Positions 42,259 to 50,166 of a stretch of DNA of 64,000 nt are shown piece after piece. The position numbers and the translations under genes are program-made. The stretch is from Actinoplanes sp. DH11 (GTDB taxonomy: Bacteria > Actinomycetota > Actinomycetes > Mycobacteriales > Micromonosporaceae). The stretch's first letter is position 1. Each line of letters starts with the position of its first letter. The notes under the pieces were generated by a model that was given only the letters and a program-made list of their open reading frames with translations, made no database searches and had not been told where the DNA came from. The stretch is taken from contig NZ_JAHWGU010000022.1 of assembly GCF_020873875.1 (NCBI RefSeq), positions 1 through 64,000 of the forward strand, in the 5' to 3' direction.

Positions 42259-43146
42259 ATGAGCGACCCCAACGATCCGAGCGAGCCGCGCCAACCACCC
42301 CGGCCACCGCAGTTCCTTCCCGGCCAGGCCACTCCGCCGCCGTACCACCCGGGTCAGACCCCGCCGCCGTACCACCCGGGTCAGGCGCCGCCGCCGCCCG
42401 AGCCGTCGCCGGACTTCCCGCCTACCGCGTCGTTCCCGCCGGTGGAATATCAGCCGGTCAACTACGCGCCGCCCGGCCATGTCCCGGAGCCCGGCTACGC
42501 CCCTGACTACGGGTCGGGCGGCTATCCGCCACCACCCCCGCCAACGCCGGGGTACGGTCCACCCCCGCCCGGCCCGCGCCGCAGCAAGACGCCACTGATC
42601 GCCCTGATCGTCGCGATCTCCCTACTGCTCTGCGGCGGCGTCGTCACGGCCGGCGTGCTGATCGTGCGCAGCGTCACCGACAGGGCCAAAGAGGTGGTCG
42701 AGCCGATCGCCAACCCGACCCTGCCGGCGCTGCCCACCGAGGTGCCGCAGCTGCCGGGCCTGCCGACCGACCTGCCGGGCCTGCCGACGGACCTGCCGGG
42801 CCTGCCGACCGACCTGCCGGCGCTGCCTACCGACCTGCCCGGTCTGCCCGGCGACCAGAACCGGGAGGTCACGGTCACCTACGAGGTCACCGGCGACGGG
42901 CCCGCCGAGATTCTTTACGCCGAGCAGCTGGGCACCGCGCCCAAGGTGGTCAGCGGGTCCGAGCTGCCATGGAAGGTGACCACCACCATGAAGGGTGTGG
43001 CCCTCGTCTCGGTCTCCGCGCAGCGCCGCGACGGCGGCGACGGCACCATCACGTGCCGGGCCCTGGTCGACGGCAAGGAGGTCGTGAAACAGAGCGGCCA
43101 GGGGCCGTACGCGACAACCAGCTGCAACGAGCTCGTCTTCGAATGA
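42259..43146 (+). CDS. MmpS-like membrane protein with proline-rich N-terminus
   Basis: A 295-residue protein. Residues 1-110 are Pro/Tyr/Gly-rich and disordered (PPPYHPGQ repeats). One membrane helix (about 113-138) is followed by an extracellular stalk of LPGLPTD repeats (about 155-195) and a C-terminal beta domain of about 95 residues (REVTVTYEVTGDGPAEILYAEQL...WKVTTTMKG) with two Cys, resembling MmpS accessory proteins. No MmpL is nearby. RBS GGGAGGAAG. The gene is 2-10 nt upstream of an aminotransferase, probably an operon. Confidence 0.8.
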   Translation: MSDPNDPSEPRQPPRPPQFLPGQATPPPYHPGQTPPPYHPGQAPPPPEPSPDFPPTASFPPVEYQPVNYAPPGHVPEPGYAPDYGSGGYPPPPPPTPGYGPPPPGPRRSKTPLIALIVAISLLLCGGVVTAGVLIVRSVTDRAKEVVEPIANPTLPALPTEVPQLPGLPTDLPGLPTDLPGLPTDLPALPTDLPGLPGDQNREVTVTYEVTGDGPAEILYAEQLGTAPKVVSGSELPWKVTTTMKGVALVSVSAQRRDGGDGTITCRALVDGKEVVKQSGQGPYATTSCNELVFE

Positions 43147-43153
43147 GGTGCCG

Positions 43154-44326
43154 GTGACCCGTACGGATCCCCTGGTCGAACGGATGCGCCCGTTCGGCAC
43201 GACGATCTTCACCGAGATGTCCGCGCTGGCCGTGCGAACCGGCGCGGTGAACCTCGGGCAGGGCTTCCCGGACACCGACGGCCCGCCGGAGATGCTGGCG
43301 GCCGCTGCCGAAGCCCTGGCCGGTGGCGCCAACCAGTACCCGCCGCTCCCCGGCATCCCGGCACTGCGGCACGCGATCACCGCGCACGAGCAGCGGTTCT
43401 GGGGGCTGACCCGGGACCCGGACACCGAGGTGGTGGTGACGGCCGGCGCCACCGAGGCGATCGCGGCCGCCATCCTCGCTCTCTGCGAGCCCGGTGACGA
43501 GGTGGTGTGCTTCGAGCCGTACTACGACTCGTACGCCGCCTCGATCACCCTGGCCGGGGCGGTCCGCCGGCCGGTCACGCTGCGGCCCGGCCCCGCCGGG
43601 CGGTACGAGTTCGACGAGGCGGAGCTGCGGGAGGCGTTCGGCAGGCGGACCCGGCTGGTCCTGCTCAACACCCCGCACAACCCGACCGGCAAGGTCTTCA
43701 CTGCCGCGGAGCTGGAACTGATCGCCGGGTTGTGCCGCGAGCACGACGTGGTCGCGGTCACCGACGAGGTGTACGAGCATCTGGTCTTCGACGGCCGGCA
43801 CGTCCCGCTGGCCGGCCTGCCCGGGATGCGCGAGCGCACCCTGCGGATCTCGTCGGCCGGCAAGACGTTCTCCTGCACCGGCTGGAAGATCGGCTGGGCG
43901 ACCGGCCCGGCATCGCTGGTCTCCGCGCTGCTGCGGGTCAAACAGTTCCTGACCTTCGTCAACGGCGCACCGCTGCAACCCGCCGTCGCGGTCGCGCTGG
44001 GCCTGCCCGACAGCTATTTCACCGGGTTCGCGGCGGGCCTGCGTGAGCGCCGGGACGGCCTGGTTGCCGGGCTCGCCGAGGCCGGCCTGGCCGTCCTGCC
44101 GGCCGAGGGCACCTACTTCGTGACGGCCGACATCCGGCCGCTGGGCGGTGTCGACGGCATCGAGTTCTGCCGGGAGCTGCCGGCGCGCTGCGGGGTGGTG
44201 GCCGTGCCGACCCAGGTCTTCTACGACAACCGGGACGCCGGGCGGCACCTGATCCGGTTCGCCTTCTGCAAGCGCGCCGAAGTGATCGACGAGGCGGTCA
44301 GCCGGCTGAAGCGGCTCGCCGCCTGA
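43154..44326 (+). CDS. PLP-dependent aminotransferase, class I/II (DapC-like)
   Basis: A 390-residue fold-I aminotransferase. VTAGATEAIAAAI, NTPHNPTGKVF (Asn to PLP), VTDEVYEHLVF (Asp and Tyr) and the Schiff-base Lys in ISSAGKTFSCTGWKIGW are intact, with the terminal Arg in LIRFAFCK. The pattern fits N-succinyl-diaminopimelate aminotransferase (DapC) or kynurenine/glutamine transaminase-like enzymes. The GTG at 43154 was preferred because GAGG lies 5 nt upstream; the GTG at 43148 overlaps that site. Specificity uncertain. Confidence 0.88.
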   Translation: MTRTDPLVERMRPFGTTIFTEMSALAVRTGAVNLGQGFPDTDGPPEMLAAAAEALAGGANQYPPLPGIPALRHAITAHEQRFWGLTRDPDTEVVVTAGATEAIAAAILALCEPGDEVVCFEPYYDSYAASITLAGAVRRPVTLRPGPAGRYEFDEAELREAFGRRTRLVLLNTPHNPTGKVFTAAELELIAGLCREHDVVAVTDEVYEHLVFDGRHVPLAGLPGMRERTLRISSAGKTFSCTGWKIGWATGPASLVSALLRVKQFLTFVNGAPLQPAVAVALGLPDSYFTGFAAGLRERRDGLVAGLAEAGLAVLPAEGTYFVTADIRPLGGVDGIEFCRELPARCGVVAVPTQVFYDNRDAGRHLIRFAFCKRAEVIDEAVSRLKRLAA

Positions 44327-44342
44327 GCCCCTGGCGGGCGTT

Positions 44343-44375
44343 CGAGGGTTGAGCCCGTGGTGGGCTCAACCCTCG
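44343..44375. terminator. Bidirectional terminator between aminotransferase and glmM
   Basis: A perfect 14-bp stem (44343-44356 with 44362-44375), 5-nt loop, seven bases before the glmM stop and 16 after the aminotransferase stop. Confidence 0.8.
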
Positions 44376-44381
44376 GTCAGG

Positions 44382-45734
44382 TCAGGCCGGGCTTGCTGAC
44401 CGGACCTCGTCGGCGATCCGCTCGGCGACGGCGCGCGCCTTCTCCTCGGTGGCGGCCTCGACCATCACCCGGACCAGCGGTTCGGTGCCGGACGGGCGCA
44501 GCAGCACCCGGCCGGTCTCGCCCAGCTCGTTCTCGGCGAGCGCCACGGCGGCCTGCACGGTGGGCGCGGCGGCACCGGCCTCCCGGTCACCGACCCGCAC
44601 GTTGATCAGCACCTGGGGCAGCGTGTGCACCACGGCGGCCAGGTCGGCGAGGGACTTGCCGCTCGCCGCCACCTGCGCCATCAGGTGCAGGCCGGTCAGC
44701 ACGCCGTCACCGGTCGTCGCGAACGCCGGCATCACGATGTGGCCGCTCTGCTCGCCGCCCAGCGCGTACCCGCCGCTCTGCAGCTCCTCCAGCACGTACC
44801 GGTCGCCGACCTTCGTCTCGACCAGCCGGATCCCGGACTGCTTCATCGCGAGCCGCAGACCCAGGTTGCTCATCACGGTGGCGACGAGCGTGTTGCCGGT
44901 GAGCGTGCCGGCCTCGTGCATCGCCACTGCCAGGATCGCCATGATCTGGTCGCCGTCGACGACGTCACCGGCGGCCGTGACGGCCAGGCAGCGGTCGGCG
45001 TCGCCGTCGTGCGCCAGGCCCAGGTCGGCGCCCTCGCGCAGCACGGCCTCGCGCACCTGCTCGAGGTGCGTGGAGCCGCAGTTCTCGTTGATGTTCAGGC
45101 CGTCCGGGTCGGCGTGGATCGCGATGACCTCGGCGCCGGCCTCCCGGTACGCCACCGGGGCGACCTCGCTGGCCGCGCCGTTCGCGCAGTCCACGACGAC
45201 CTTGAGGCCTTCCAGCGGGTGCGGGGTCGACTCGACCAGATGCTTGATGTAGTGCTCGGCGCCGTCCAGCAGGTCGTGCACCCGCCCGATGGCTGCGCCG
45301 GTGGGCCGCCCGACCAGGCCGTGCCCGTCCGCGACGGCCTTCTCGATCCGCTCCTCGAGCTCGTCCGGCAGCTTGGCGCCACCGGCGGCGAAGAGCTTGA
45401 TGCCGTTGTCCGCCATCGGGTTGTGCGACGCGGAGAGCATCACTCCGAGGTCGGCGTTCGTCTGCCCGACCAGGTAGGCCACCGCCGGAGTGGGCAGCAC
45501 GCCGACCCGGACCACGTTGGCGCCGGCGCTGGTGAGACCCGCGACGACCGCGGCCTCCAGCATCTCGCCGCTGGCCCGGGGGTCACGCCCCACTATCGCC
45601 AGGGGCTGGTGGCTGCTGTCGGTCTCGACCAGGACCCGTGCGGCCGCGACAGCGACCGAGAGGGCCAGTTCGGGGGTGAGCAGCTCGCCGTTCGCAAGAC
45701 CGCGAACGCCGTCGGTGCCGAAGAGTCGCCCCAT
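44382..45734 (-). CDS. glmM: Phosphoglucosamine mutase
   Basis: A 450-residue alpha-D-phosphohexomutase converting GlcN-6-P to GlcN-1-P. It begins GRLFGTDGVRG; the phosphoserine loop is LSASHNPMADNGIK (Ser103); the metal loop DGDADRCL is intact, as is LRPSGTEPLVRVMVEA. ATG at 45734 has AAAGGAAG upstream. It lies just downstream of rplM-rpsI, the usual actinobacterial order, but a strong terminator separates them. Confidence 0.97.
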   Translation of the reverse strand: MGRLFGTDGVRGLANGELLTPELALSVAVAAARVLVETDSSHQPLAIVGRDPRASGEMLEAAVVAGLTSAGANVVRVGVLPTPAVAYLVGQTNADLGVMLSASHNPMADNGIKLFAAGGAKLPDELEERIEKAVADGHGLVGRPTGAAIGRVHDLLDGAEHYIKHLVESTPHPLEGLKVVVDCANGAASEVAPVAYREAGAEVIAIHADPDGLNINENCGSTHLEQVREAVLREGADLGLAHDGDADRCLAVTAAGDVVDGDQIMAILAVAMHEAGTLTGNTLVATVMSNLGLRLAMKQSGIRLVETKVGDRYVLEELQSGGYALGGEQSGHIVMPAFATTGDGVLTGLHLMAQVAASGKSLADLAAVVHTLPQVLINVRVGDREAGAAAPTVQAAVALAENELGETGRVLLRPSGTEPLVRVMVEAATEEKARAVAERIADEVRSASPA

Positions 45735-45835
45735 GGCGGCTTCCTTTCGCCGGTGACACGCCGAACCAAGACTGCACCAGGGTGCGCCTGTTCTGGCGTT
45801 CACCGGAACGGCTGGTCGGGGAGGGAGTGGAAACA

Positions 45836-45885
45836 CCGACGGCCGAGCACGCCCCTCGTGGAACAGGGGTGCGCTCGGCCGTCGG
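45836..45885 (-). terminator. Terminator after rpsI
   Basis: 20-nt arms (45836-45855 and 45866-45885) pair almost fully around a 10-nt loop, directly after the rpsI stop. Confidence 0.75.
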
Positions 45886-45893
45886 CGCGGAAA

Positions 45894-46391
45894 TCAGCGC
45901 TTCGAGTACTGCGGAGCCTTACGGGCCTTCTTGAGACCGTACTTCTTGCTCTCCTTGACCCGGGCGTCCCGGGTCAGGAAGCCGGCCTTCTTCAGGGCGG
46001 GCCGGTCGTCCGGCTCGTTCAGGATGAGAGCGCGGGCGATCGCGAGACGCAGGGCGCCGGCCTGGCCGGTGATGCCGCCACCGCGCAGGTTCGCGATTAC
46101 GTCGAACTGCTCGCCACGCTCGGTGGTGACGAGCGGCTCACGGATGAGCTGCTGGTTCACCTTGCTGGGGAAGTAGTTCTCCAGCTCGCGGCCGTTGCAG
46201 GTGATCTTGCCGGTGCCGGGCACGAGACGCACCCGGACGATGGCCTCCTTGCGGCGGCCCACGGTCTGGAGCGGACGGTCACCGGGACGCGGGGCGCGGA
46301 CCGAAGCCGGCGCGGGCGTCTCGACGACGACGACCGTCTCAGCGGGCTCTTCGACGGTCTCGACGACCTCGGGCTCGATGATGTCGGACAT
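45894..46391 (-). CDS. rpsI: 30S ribosomal protein S9
   Basis: 165 residues. An acidic, low-complexity actinobacterial extension (1-45) precedes the conserved S9 core: VGRRKEAIVRVRLVPGTGKITCNGR, LRGGGITGQAGALRLAIARAL and the basic end KKYGLKKARKAPQYSKR that reaches the P-site. The ATG at 46391 has GGAGAAGG upstream. It is the second gene of rplM-rpsI. Confidence 0.97.
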   Translation of the reverse strand: MSDIIEPEVVETVEEPAETVVVVETPAPASVRAPRPGDRPLQTVGRRKEAIVRVRLVPGTGKITCNGRELENYFPSKVNQQLIREPLVTTERGEQFDVIANLRGGGITGQAGALRLAIARALILNEPDDRPALKKAGFLTRDARVKESKKYGLKKARKAPQYSKR

Positions 46392-46411
46392 GCTGCTGCC
46401 TTCTCCCGCGC

Positions 46412-46855
46412 TCACTGCGCGATCTGCTTGATTTCGAACGGCTGCGGCTGCTGAGCGGCGTGCGGGTGCTCGGCGCCCGGGTACACCTTCAGCTTCTTGA
46501 TGATCTGCCGCGCAAGCTTGTTGTGCGGGAGCATGCCCTTGACGGCCAGCTCGATCGCCTTCTCGGGGCGCTTGGTCAGCAGCTCTTCGTAACCGACCTG
46601 CTTGAGGCCGCCCGGGTAACCCGAGTGGCGGTAGGCGACCTTGGTCTGGCGCTTGTTGCCGGTCAGCGCGACCTTGCCGGCGTTGATGATCACCACGAAG
46701 TCGCCGGTGTCGACATGCGGGGCGAACGTCGGCTTGTGCTTGCCGCGCAGGAGGGTGGCGGTGTGGGTGGCCAGCCGGCCCAGAACGACGTCAGAAGCGT
46801 CGATAATGTGCCACTGACGCTCGATCTCACCCGGCTTCGGGCTGTACGTACGCAC
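46412..46855 (-). CDS. rplM: 50S ribosomal protein L13
   Basis: 147 residues, the normal length. VRTYSPKPGEIERQWHIIDASDVVLGRLAT, HVDTGDFVVIINAGK and the GMLPHNKLARQIIKKLKVYPG signature are complete. The GTG at 46855 has AAGG upstream; the 16-residue longer frame is unsupported. Confidence 0.97.
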   Translation of the reverse strand: MRTYSPKPGEIERQWHIIDASDVVLGRLATHTATLLRGKHKPTFAPHVDTGDFVVIINAGKVALTGNKRQTKVAYRHSGYPGGLKQVGYEELLTKRPEKAIELAVKGMLPHNKLARQIIKKLKVYPGAEHPHAAQQPQPFEIKQIAQ

Positions 46856-47291
46856 AGAATTACCTTGTCTCGTCGTCGGTCTGGGGGCGCGCGCTGGTCG
46901 CATCCAGCAGATGCGTCAAGCGACCCCACAGAGGGACCACTCGCAGCTGTCGCACAACAGCAGGCAACAATACCCGGCTGCGCGGCGCGTGGTCAAAACA
47001 GGCAGTGTCCAACAGGACAGTGTCCAGGGCACTGACCGTCCGGCGAGCGTTCTGGTTGCAAACACTCAGCCCTAGCGGAACCCCAAACGAAGCAAGCATA
47101 CTCCGCGCCACGGACACGCCCGAAGCGGGTCACACGACCGGGTCCGCGGGTCTTAGCAGGCTTGAAACAAATGGGACGCTCGTCCGAAATTCACCCCCGG
47201 CAGGCTTCGGACATGGCCAACGGTGCGGACCTCCCGAAGAAGCGGCCCGGCATTGGCCGACACCGCCTCCACGGGCGCACCATGGAAGGAC

Positions 47292-47323
47292 CATCGTCAG
47301 GGTTGAGGACGGACCTGACGATG
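47292..47323. promoter_or_regulatory. 10-bp inverted repeat upstream of the NnaR/HemD-type gene
   Basis: CATCGTCAGG and CCTGACGATG are exact complements 12 nt apart. It may be an operator or a hairpin in a long leader. Its function cannot be judged from sequence. Confidence 0.4.
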
Positions 47324-47490
47324 TCCGCCGGGCCGGCTCGCCGGTTCGGCGAGGAGAAGTCGCGGCGTGCCCCGGACGGAGGCACGGCGAAGAACGCAGG
47401 CGTGACATGGGAGCGGGTCAACGCCGAGGACGGCGGGCTTCGAGCGTGCCCTTCGGTGGACCGTTCGGCCACGCCGCGACTTCTCGCCCC

Positions 47491-47550
47491 ACGAACCGGC
47501 GCGAGGCCACGAACCGGCGCGAGGCCACGAACCGGCGCGAGGCCACGAAC
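47491..47550 (+). repeat. 18-bp tandem repeats in the leader of the NnaR/HemD-type gene
   Basis: ACGAACCGGCGCGAGGCC occurs at 47491, 47509 and 47527 without change, then a partial copy at 47545. The array ends about 30 nt before the start codon. Confidence 0.85.
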
Positions 47551-47583
47551 CGGCCTGGACCTGCGAACTGGCCCGGAGATCGG

Positions 47584-48726
47584 ATGATCGAGCGGACCCC
47601 GGCCGCCCGCCGGACGGTGCTGACCGCTGCCGCGCTGGCGGAACCGGCGGCGGCCCTCTCCGGCTACACCATCGGGGTCACCGCGGACGGCCGCAAGGAC
47701 GAGCTCGCTGCCCTCCTCGAAGCCCGGGGTGCCCGCGTGGTGCTGGCACCGGCCCTGCGCATCGTGCCGATCGCCGACGACGCCGAACTGCGTTCCGCAA
47801 CCCGCGCCTGCCTCGAGACCCCACCCGACGTCGTGCTCGTCAGCACCGGCATCGGCATGCGGGGCTGGCTGGAGGCGGCGGACGGGTGGGGTCTGGCCGA
47901 ACCGCTGCGGTCGGTGCTGTCCGCCGCGTACCTCGTCGCCCGTGGCCCGAAGGCCCGCGCCGCGGTCCGGGCCGCCGGTCTGCAGGACCGATGGACACCC
48001 GAGGGCGAGGGGTACGAGGAAGTCGTCGACCACCTCACCGCCCGCGGCCTGTCCGGCCGCACCGTGGCACTGCAACTGCACGGCGAGAGCCAGCCCGAAT
48101 ACGCCGAGGCCCTGGAGAACGCCGGCGCCCGCGTCATCGAGGTGCCCGTCCACCGCTGGGCGCCGCCCGTCGACCCGGCGCCGCTGCACCGCCTGGTCGA
48201 CCTGATCACCGCCCGCCTGGTGGACGCCGTGACGTTCACCTCAGCGGCAGCGGTGCACGCCGTCCTGCGCGCCGCCCCCGGCACCGACGCCCTGCTGGAC
48301 GCGCTCCGCGCCGACGTGCTCGCCGCCTGCGTCGGCCCGGTCACCGCGGCGCCGTTGCGCCGCCAGGGCATCCCGGTCGTCACCCCTGGGCGGGCCCGGC
48401 TCAGCGCCCTGGTCCGTACCATCGTCGAAGATCTGCCCAAACGGGCACTGACCCTGCAGGTCGCCGGGCACACGCTGACGCTGCGGGGCCACGCCGCCGT
48501 CGTCGACGGTGAGTTGCGCCCGCTCGCCCCCGCACCGATGGCCGTCCTGCGCGAGCTGGCGCACTCCCCCGGCCGGGTGCTCTCCCGCGCCGCCCTGCTC
48601 CAGGCCCTGCCGCGCGGCGCCGACGAGCACGCCGTCGAGATGGCGGTGGCCCGGCTGCGCGCCGGCCTGGCCGTCCCCGGGGTGGTGCAGACCGTGGTGA
48701 AGCGCGGCTACCGCCTGCCGGTCTGA
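47584..48726 (+). CDS. HemD-like regulator with C-terminal winged helix (NnaR-type)
   Basis: A 380-residue fusion. Residues 25-270 have the uroporphyrinogen-III synthase fold (YTIGVTADGRKDELAALLEARGARVV; FTSAAAVHAVL; VGPVTAAPLRRQGI). Residues 285-380 are an OmpR-type winged helix (LRPLAPAPMAVLRELAHSPGRVLSRAALLQAL...VVKRGYRLP). In streptomycetes NnaR, of the same build, acts with GlnR on nitrate and nitrite genes. It is therefore more likely a nitrogen regulator than the haem enzyme. The ATG has CGGAG upstream. No nitrate genes are adjacent. Confidence 0.85.
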   Translation: MIERTPAARRTVLTAAALAEPAAALSGYTIGVTADGRKDELAALLEARGARVVLAPALRIVPIADDAELRSATRACLETPPDVVLVSTGIGMRGWLEAADGWGLAEPLRSVLSAAYLVARGPKARAAVRAAGLQDRWTPEGEGYEEVVDHLTARGLSGRTVALQLHGESQPEYAEALENAGARVIEVPVHRWAPPVDPAPLHRLVDLITARLVDAVTFTSAAAVHAVLRAAPGTDALLDALRADVLAACVGPVTAAPLRRQGIPVVTPGRARLSALVRTIVEDLPKRALTLQVAGHTLTLRGHAAVVDGELRPLAPAPMAVLRELAHSPGRVLSRAALLQALPRGADEHAVEMAVARLRAGLAVPGVVQTVVKRGYRLPV

Positions 48727-48754
48727 CCGCGCCCCACCCTGCCTCTCCCCCGGC

Positions 48755-49372
48755 CTAGCTGACCGTGGCGGCGTGCCCCTCGTGCTCGGCCACCAGGGTC
48801 GCCATCGCGTGCTCGACCACCCCGATCAGCACGGCCTTGACCGACTCACGGTGTCGCGCGTCGCACATGAACAGCGGCACCCGGGCCGGTATGGCGAGCG
48901 CCTCCCGGACCTCCTCCGGCTCGTAGCGTGGCGCGTTGTCGAAGCAGTTGACCGCGACGAGGTACGGCAGGTGCCGGTTCTCGAAGTAGTCCAGCGGCGC
49001 GAACGCGTCGGTGAGCCGGCGGGTGTCGACGAGCACCGCGGCGCCGACGGCACCCCGGATCAGTTCGTCCCACATGAACCAGAACCGGGTCTGCCCTGGC
49101 GTGCCGAACAGGTAGAGGATGAGGTCGTCGGCCATCGTGATGCGGCCGAAGTCCATCGCCACCGTGGTCGAGCCCTTGCCCGGCACTTTCGAGGCGTCGT
49201 CGATGCCTTCGCCGGCCGAGGTCATCACGGCCTCGGTCGTCAGTGGTTCGATCTCGGAAACCGCGCCCACCAGGGTCGTCTTGCCCACGCCGAAACCACC
49301 GGCGACGACGATCTTCGCGGAGGTGATCTCCGTGGGACGCGCTCCGGCCCCCTCAGAGCTTGCGTAGTCCAC
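48755..49372 (-). CDS. cvnD: Conservon GTPase (CvnD)
   Basis: A 205-residue small GTPase-like protein: P-loop GGFGVGKTT (about 25-33), the G3-like YLFGTPGQTRFWFMWDEL, and VAVNCFDNAPRY in place of NKxD. Last of the four-gene conservon. In Streptomyces CvnD forms a membrane complex with CvnA-C. The GTG at 49372 overlaps cvnC by 20 bp, giving translational coupling. Confidence 0.92.
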   Translation of the reverse strand: MDYASSEGAGARPTEITSAKIVVAGGFGVGKTTLVGAVSEIEPLTTEAVMTSAGEGIDDASKVPGKGSTTVAMDFGRITMADDLILYLFGTPGQTRFWFMWDELIRGAVGAAVLVDTRRLTDAFAPLDYFENRHLPYLVAVNCFDNAPRYEPEEVREALAIPARVPLFMCDARHRESVKAVLIGVVEHAMATLVAEHEGHAATVS

Positions 49373-49715
49373 CCAACACCCTTCCCAGAAGATCCATCCG
49401 CTCCGCGAACCCCGTCCGGGGAGCGGCACTGTGCAGCGTCAGAAGCCCGTCGGCGACCATGTCGGCGACGAGCACCCGGGTCACCCCCAGCGGTAACCGG
49501 GTGATCGCCGCGAGTTCGGCGAGCGATTGCGCCTTCGGCTCACACAGCACGGCGATGCGGTACTTGTCATGTCCGGCGAACCGCGATTCCTGCACGGCCG
49601 CCGCGCTGGCGACCAGAACCGCTTCGATCGGGATGTCCCGGATCGGCTCGGTCCGGCCGCGGGTGACCGCGTACGGCCGCACCAGGTTGCCCCGGGGATC
49701 GTGCGGCTCAGTCAT
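49353..49715 (-). CDS. cvnC: DUF742 conservon protein (CvnC)
   Basis: 120 residues; DUF742, a winged-helix-like domain (VRPYAVTRGRTEP; SLAELAAITRLPLGVTRVLVADMVADGLL). In conservons it binds the GTPase and roadblock subunits. The ATG at 49715 starts the conserved part; the upstream extension is Arg-rich and rejected. Confidence 0.93.
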   Translation of the reverse strand: MTEPHDPRGNLVRPYAVTRGRTEPIRDIPIEAVLVASAAAVQESRFAGHDKYRIAVLCEPKAQSLAELAAITRLPLGVTRVLVADMVADGLLTLHSAAPRTGFAERMDLLGRVLGGLRKL

Positions 49716-49758
49716 GTCGCGGTCACCTCGTCTCCGCCGGGGCGCACGGCCCCGGCGT

Positions 49759-50166
49759 CTAGTGGCTGACGGCCTCGCGTGGCGTCGGCGACAGTGCCGC
49801 ACCGACACGCTCCACCAGCAGGGCCATCTCGTAGCCGACCTGACCGACGTCGCAGCTGCGCGCCGCCAGGACAGCCATCGATGAACCGTCGCTGATGGAC
49901 ATCAGGAAAAGATAGCCGCTGTCCATTTCGATGATGGTCTGTTGCACCTTCCCGGCGTTGAACATTCTCGATGCGCCGTCGGTCAGGCTGACCACGCCCG
50001 AGGTGATCGCGGCGAGCTGATCCGCGCGGTCCGCCGGCAGATCGCGCGACGAGGCCAGCAGCAGGCCGTCCGCCGAGACGGCGATCACGTGGGCGATGCC
50101 GGCGATGCTGTCGGCGAAGTTGCTGAGCAGCCAGCCCATGTCGTGCATGGTGGGGGGCCTGGTCAC
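49759..50166 (-). CDS. cvnB: Roadblock/LC7 domain protein (CvnB)
   Basis: A 135-residue roadblock/LC7 protein (LSNFADSIAGIAHVIAVSADGLLLASS; AITSGVVSLTDGASRMF), which may act on the CvnD GTPase cycle. GTG start overlaps the kinase stop (GTGA), so it is coupled to cvnA. A 43-nt gap separates it from cvnC. Confidence 0.94.
   Translation of the reverse strand: MTRPPTMHDMGWLLSNFADSIAGIAHVIAVSADGLLLASSRDLPADRADQLAAITSGVVSLTDGASRMFNAGKVQQTIIEMDSGYLFLMSISDGSSMAVLAARSCDVGQVGYEMALLVERVGAALSPTPREAVSH

Larger units (their letters stand above)
46856..47583. other. Gap between rplM and the NnaR/HemD-type gene
   Basis: 728 bases between divergent genes. The left 250 bases should hold the rplM-rpsI promoter and leader. 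A hairpin (47292-47323) and an 18-bp tandem array (47491-47550) lie on the right. Frames that stay open here are Arg-rich and shaped by the repeats; I see no real gene. Confidence 0.6.

Noticed and set aside
47005..47583. Upstream extension of the HemD-type gene, and a 141-residue frame at 47162-47587
   Set aside because: Composition is set by the 18-bp repeats (TNRREA units); no ribosome site; the conserved fold begins after ATG 47584.
47584..48726. Plain uroporphyrinogen-III synthase (hemD)
   Set aside because: The C-terminal winged helix and absence of other haem genes nearby fit an NnaR-type regulator better; enzyme activity is not excluded.
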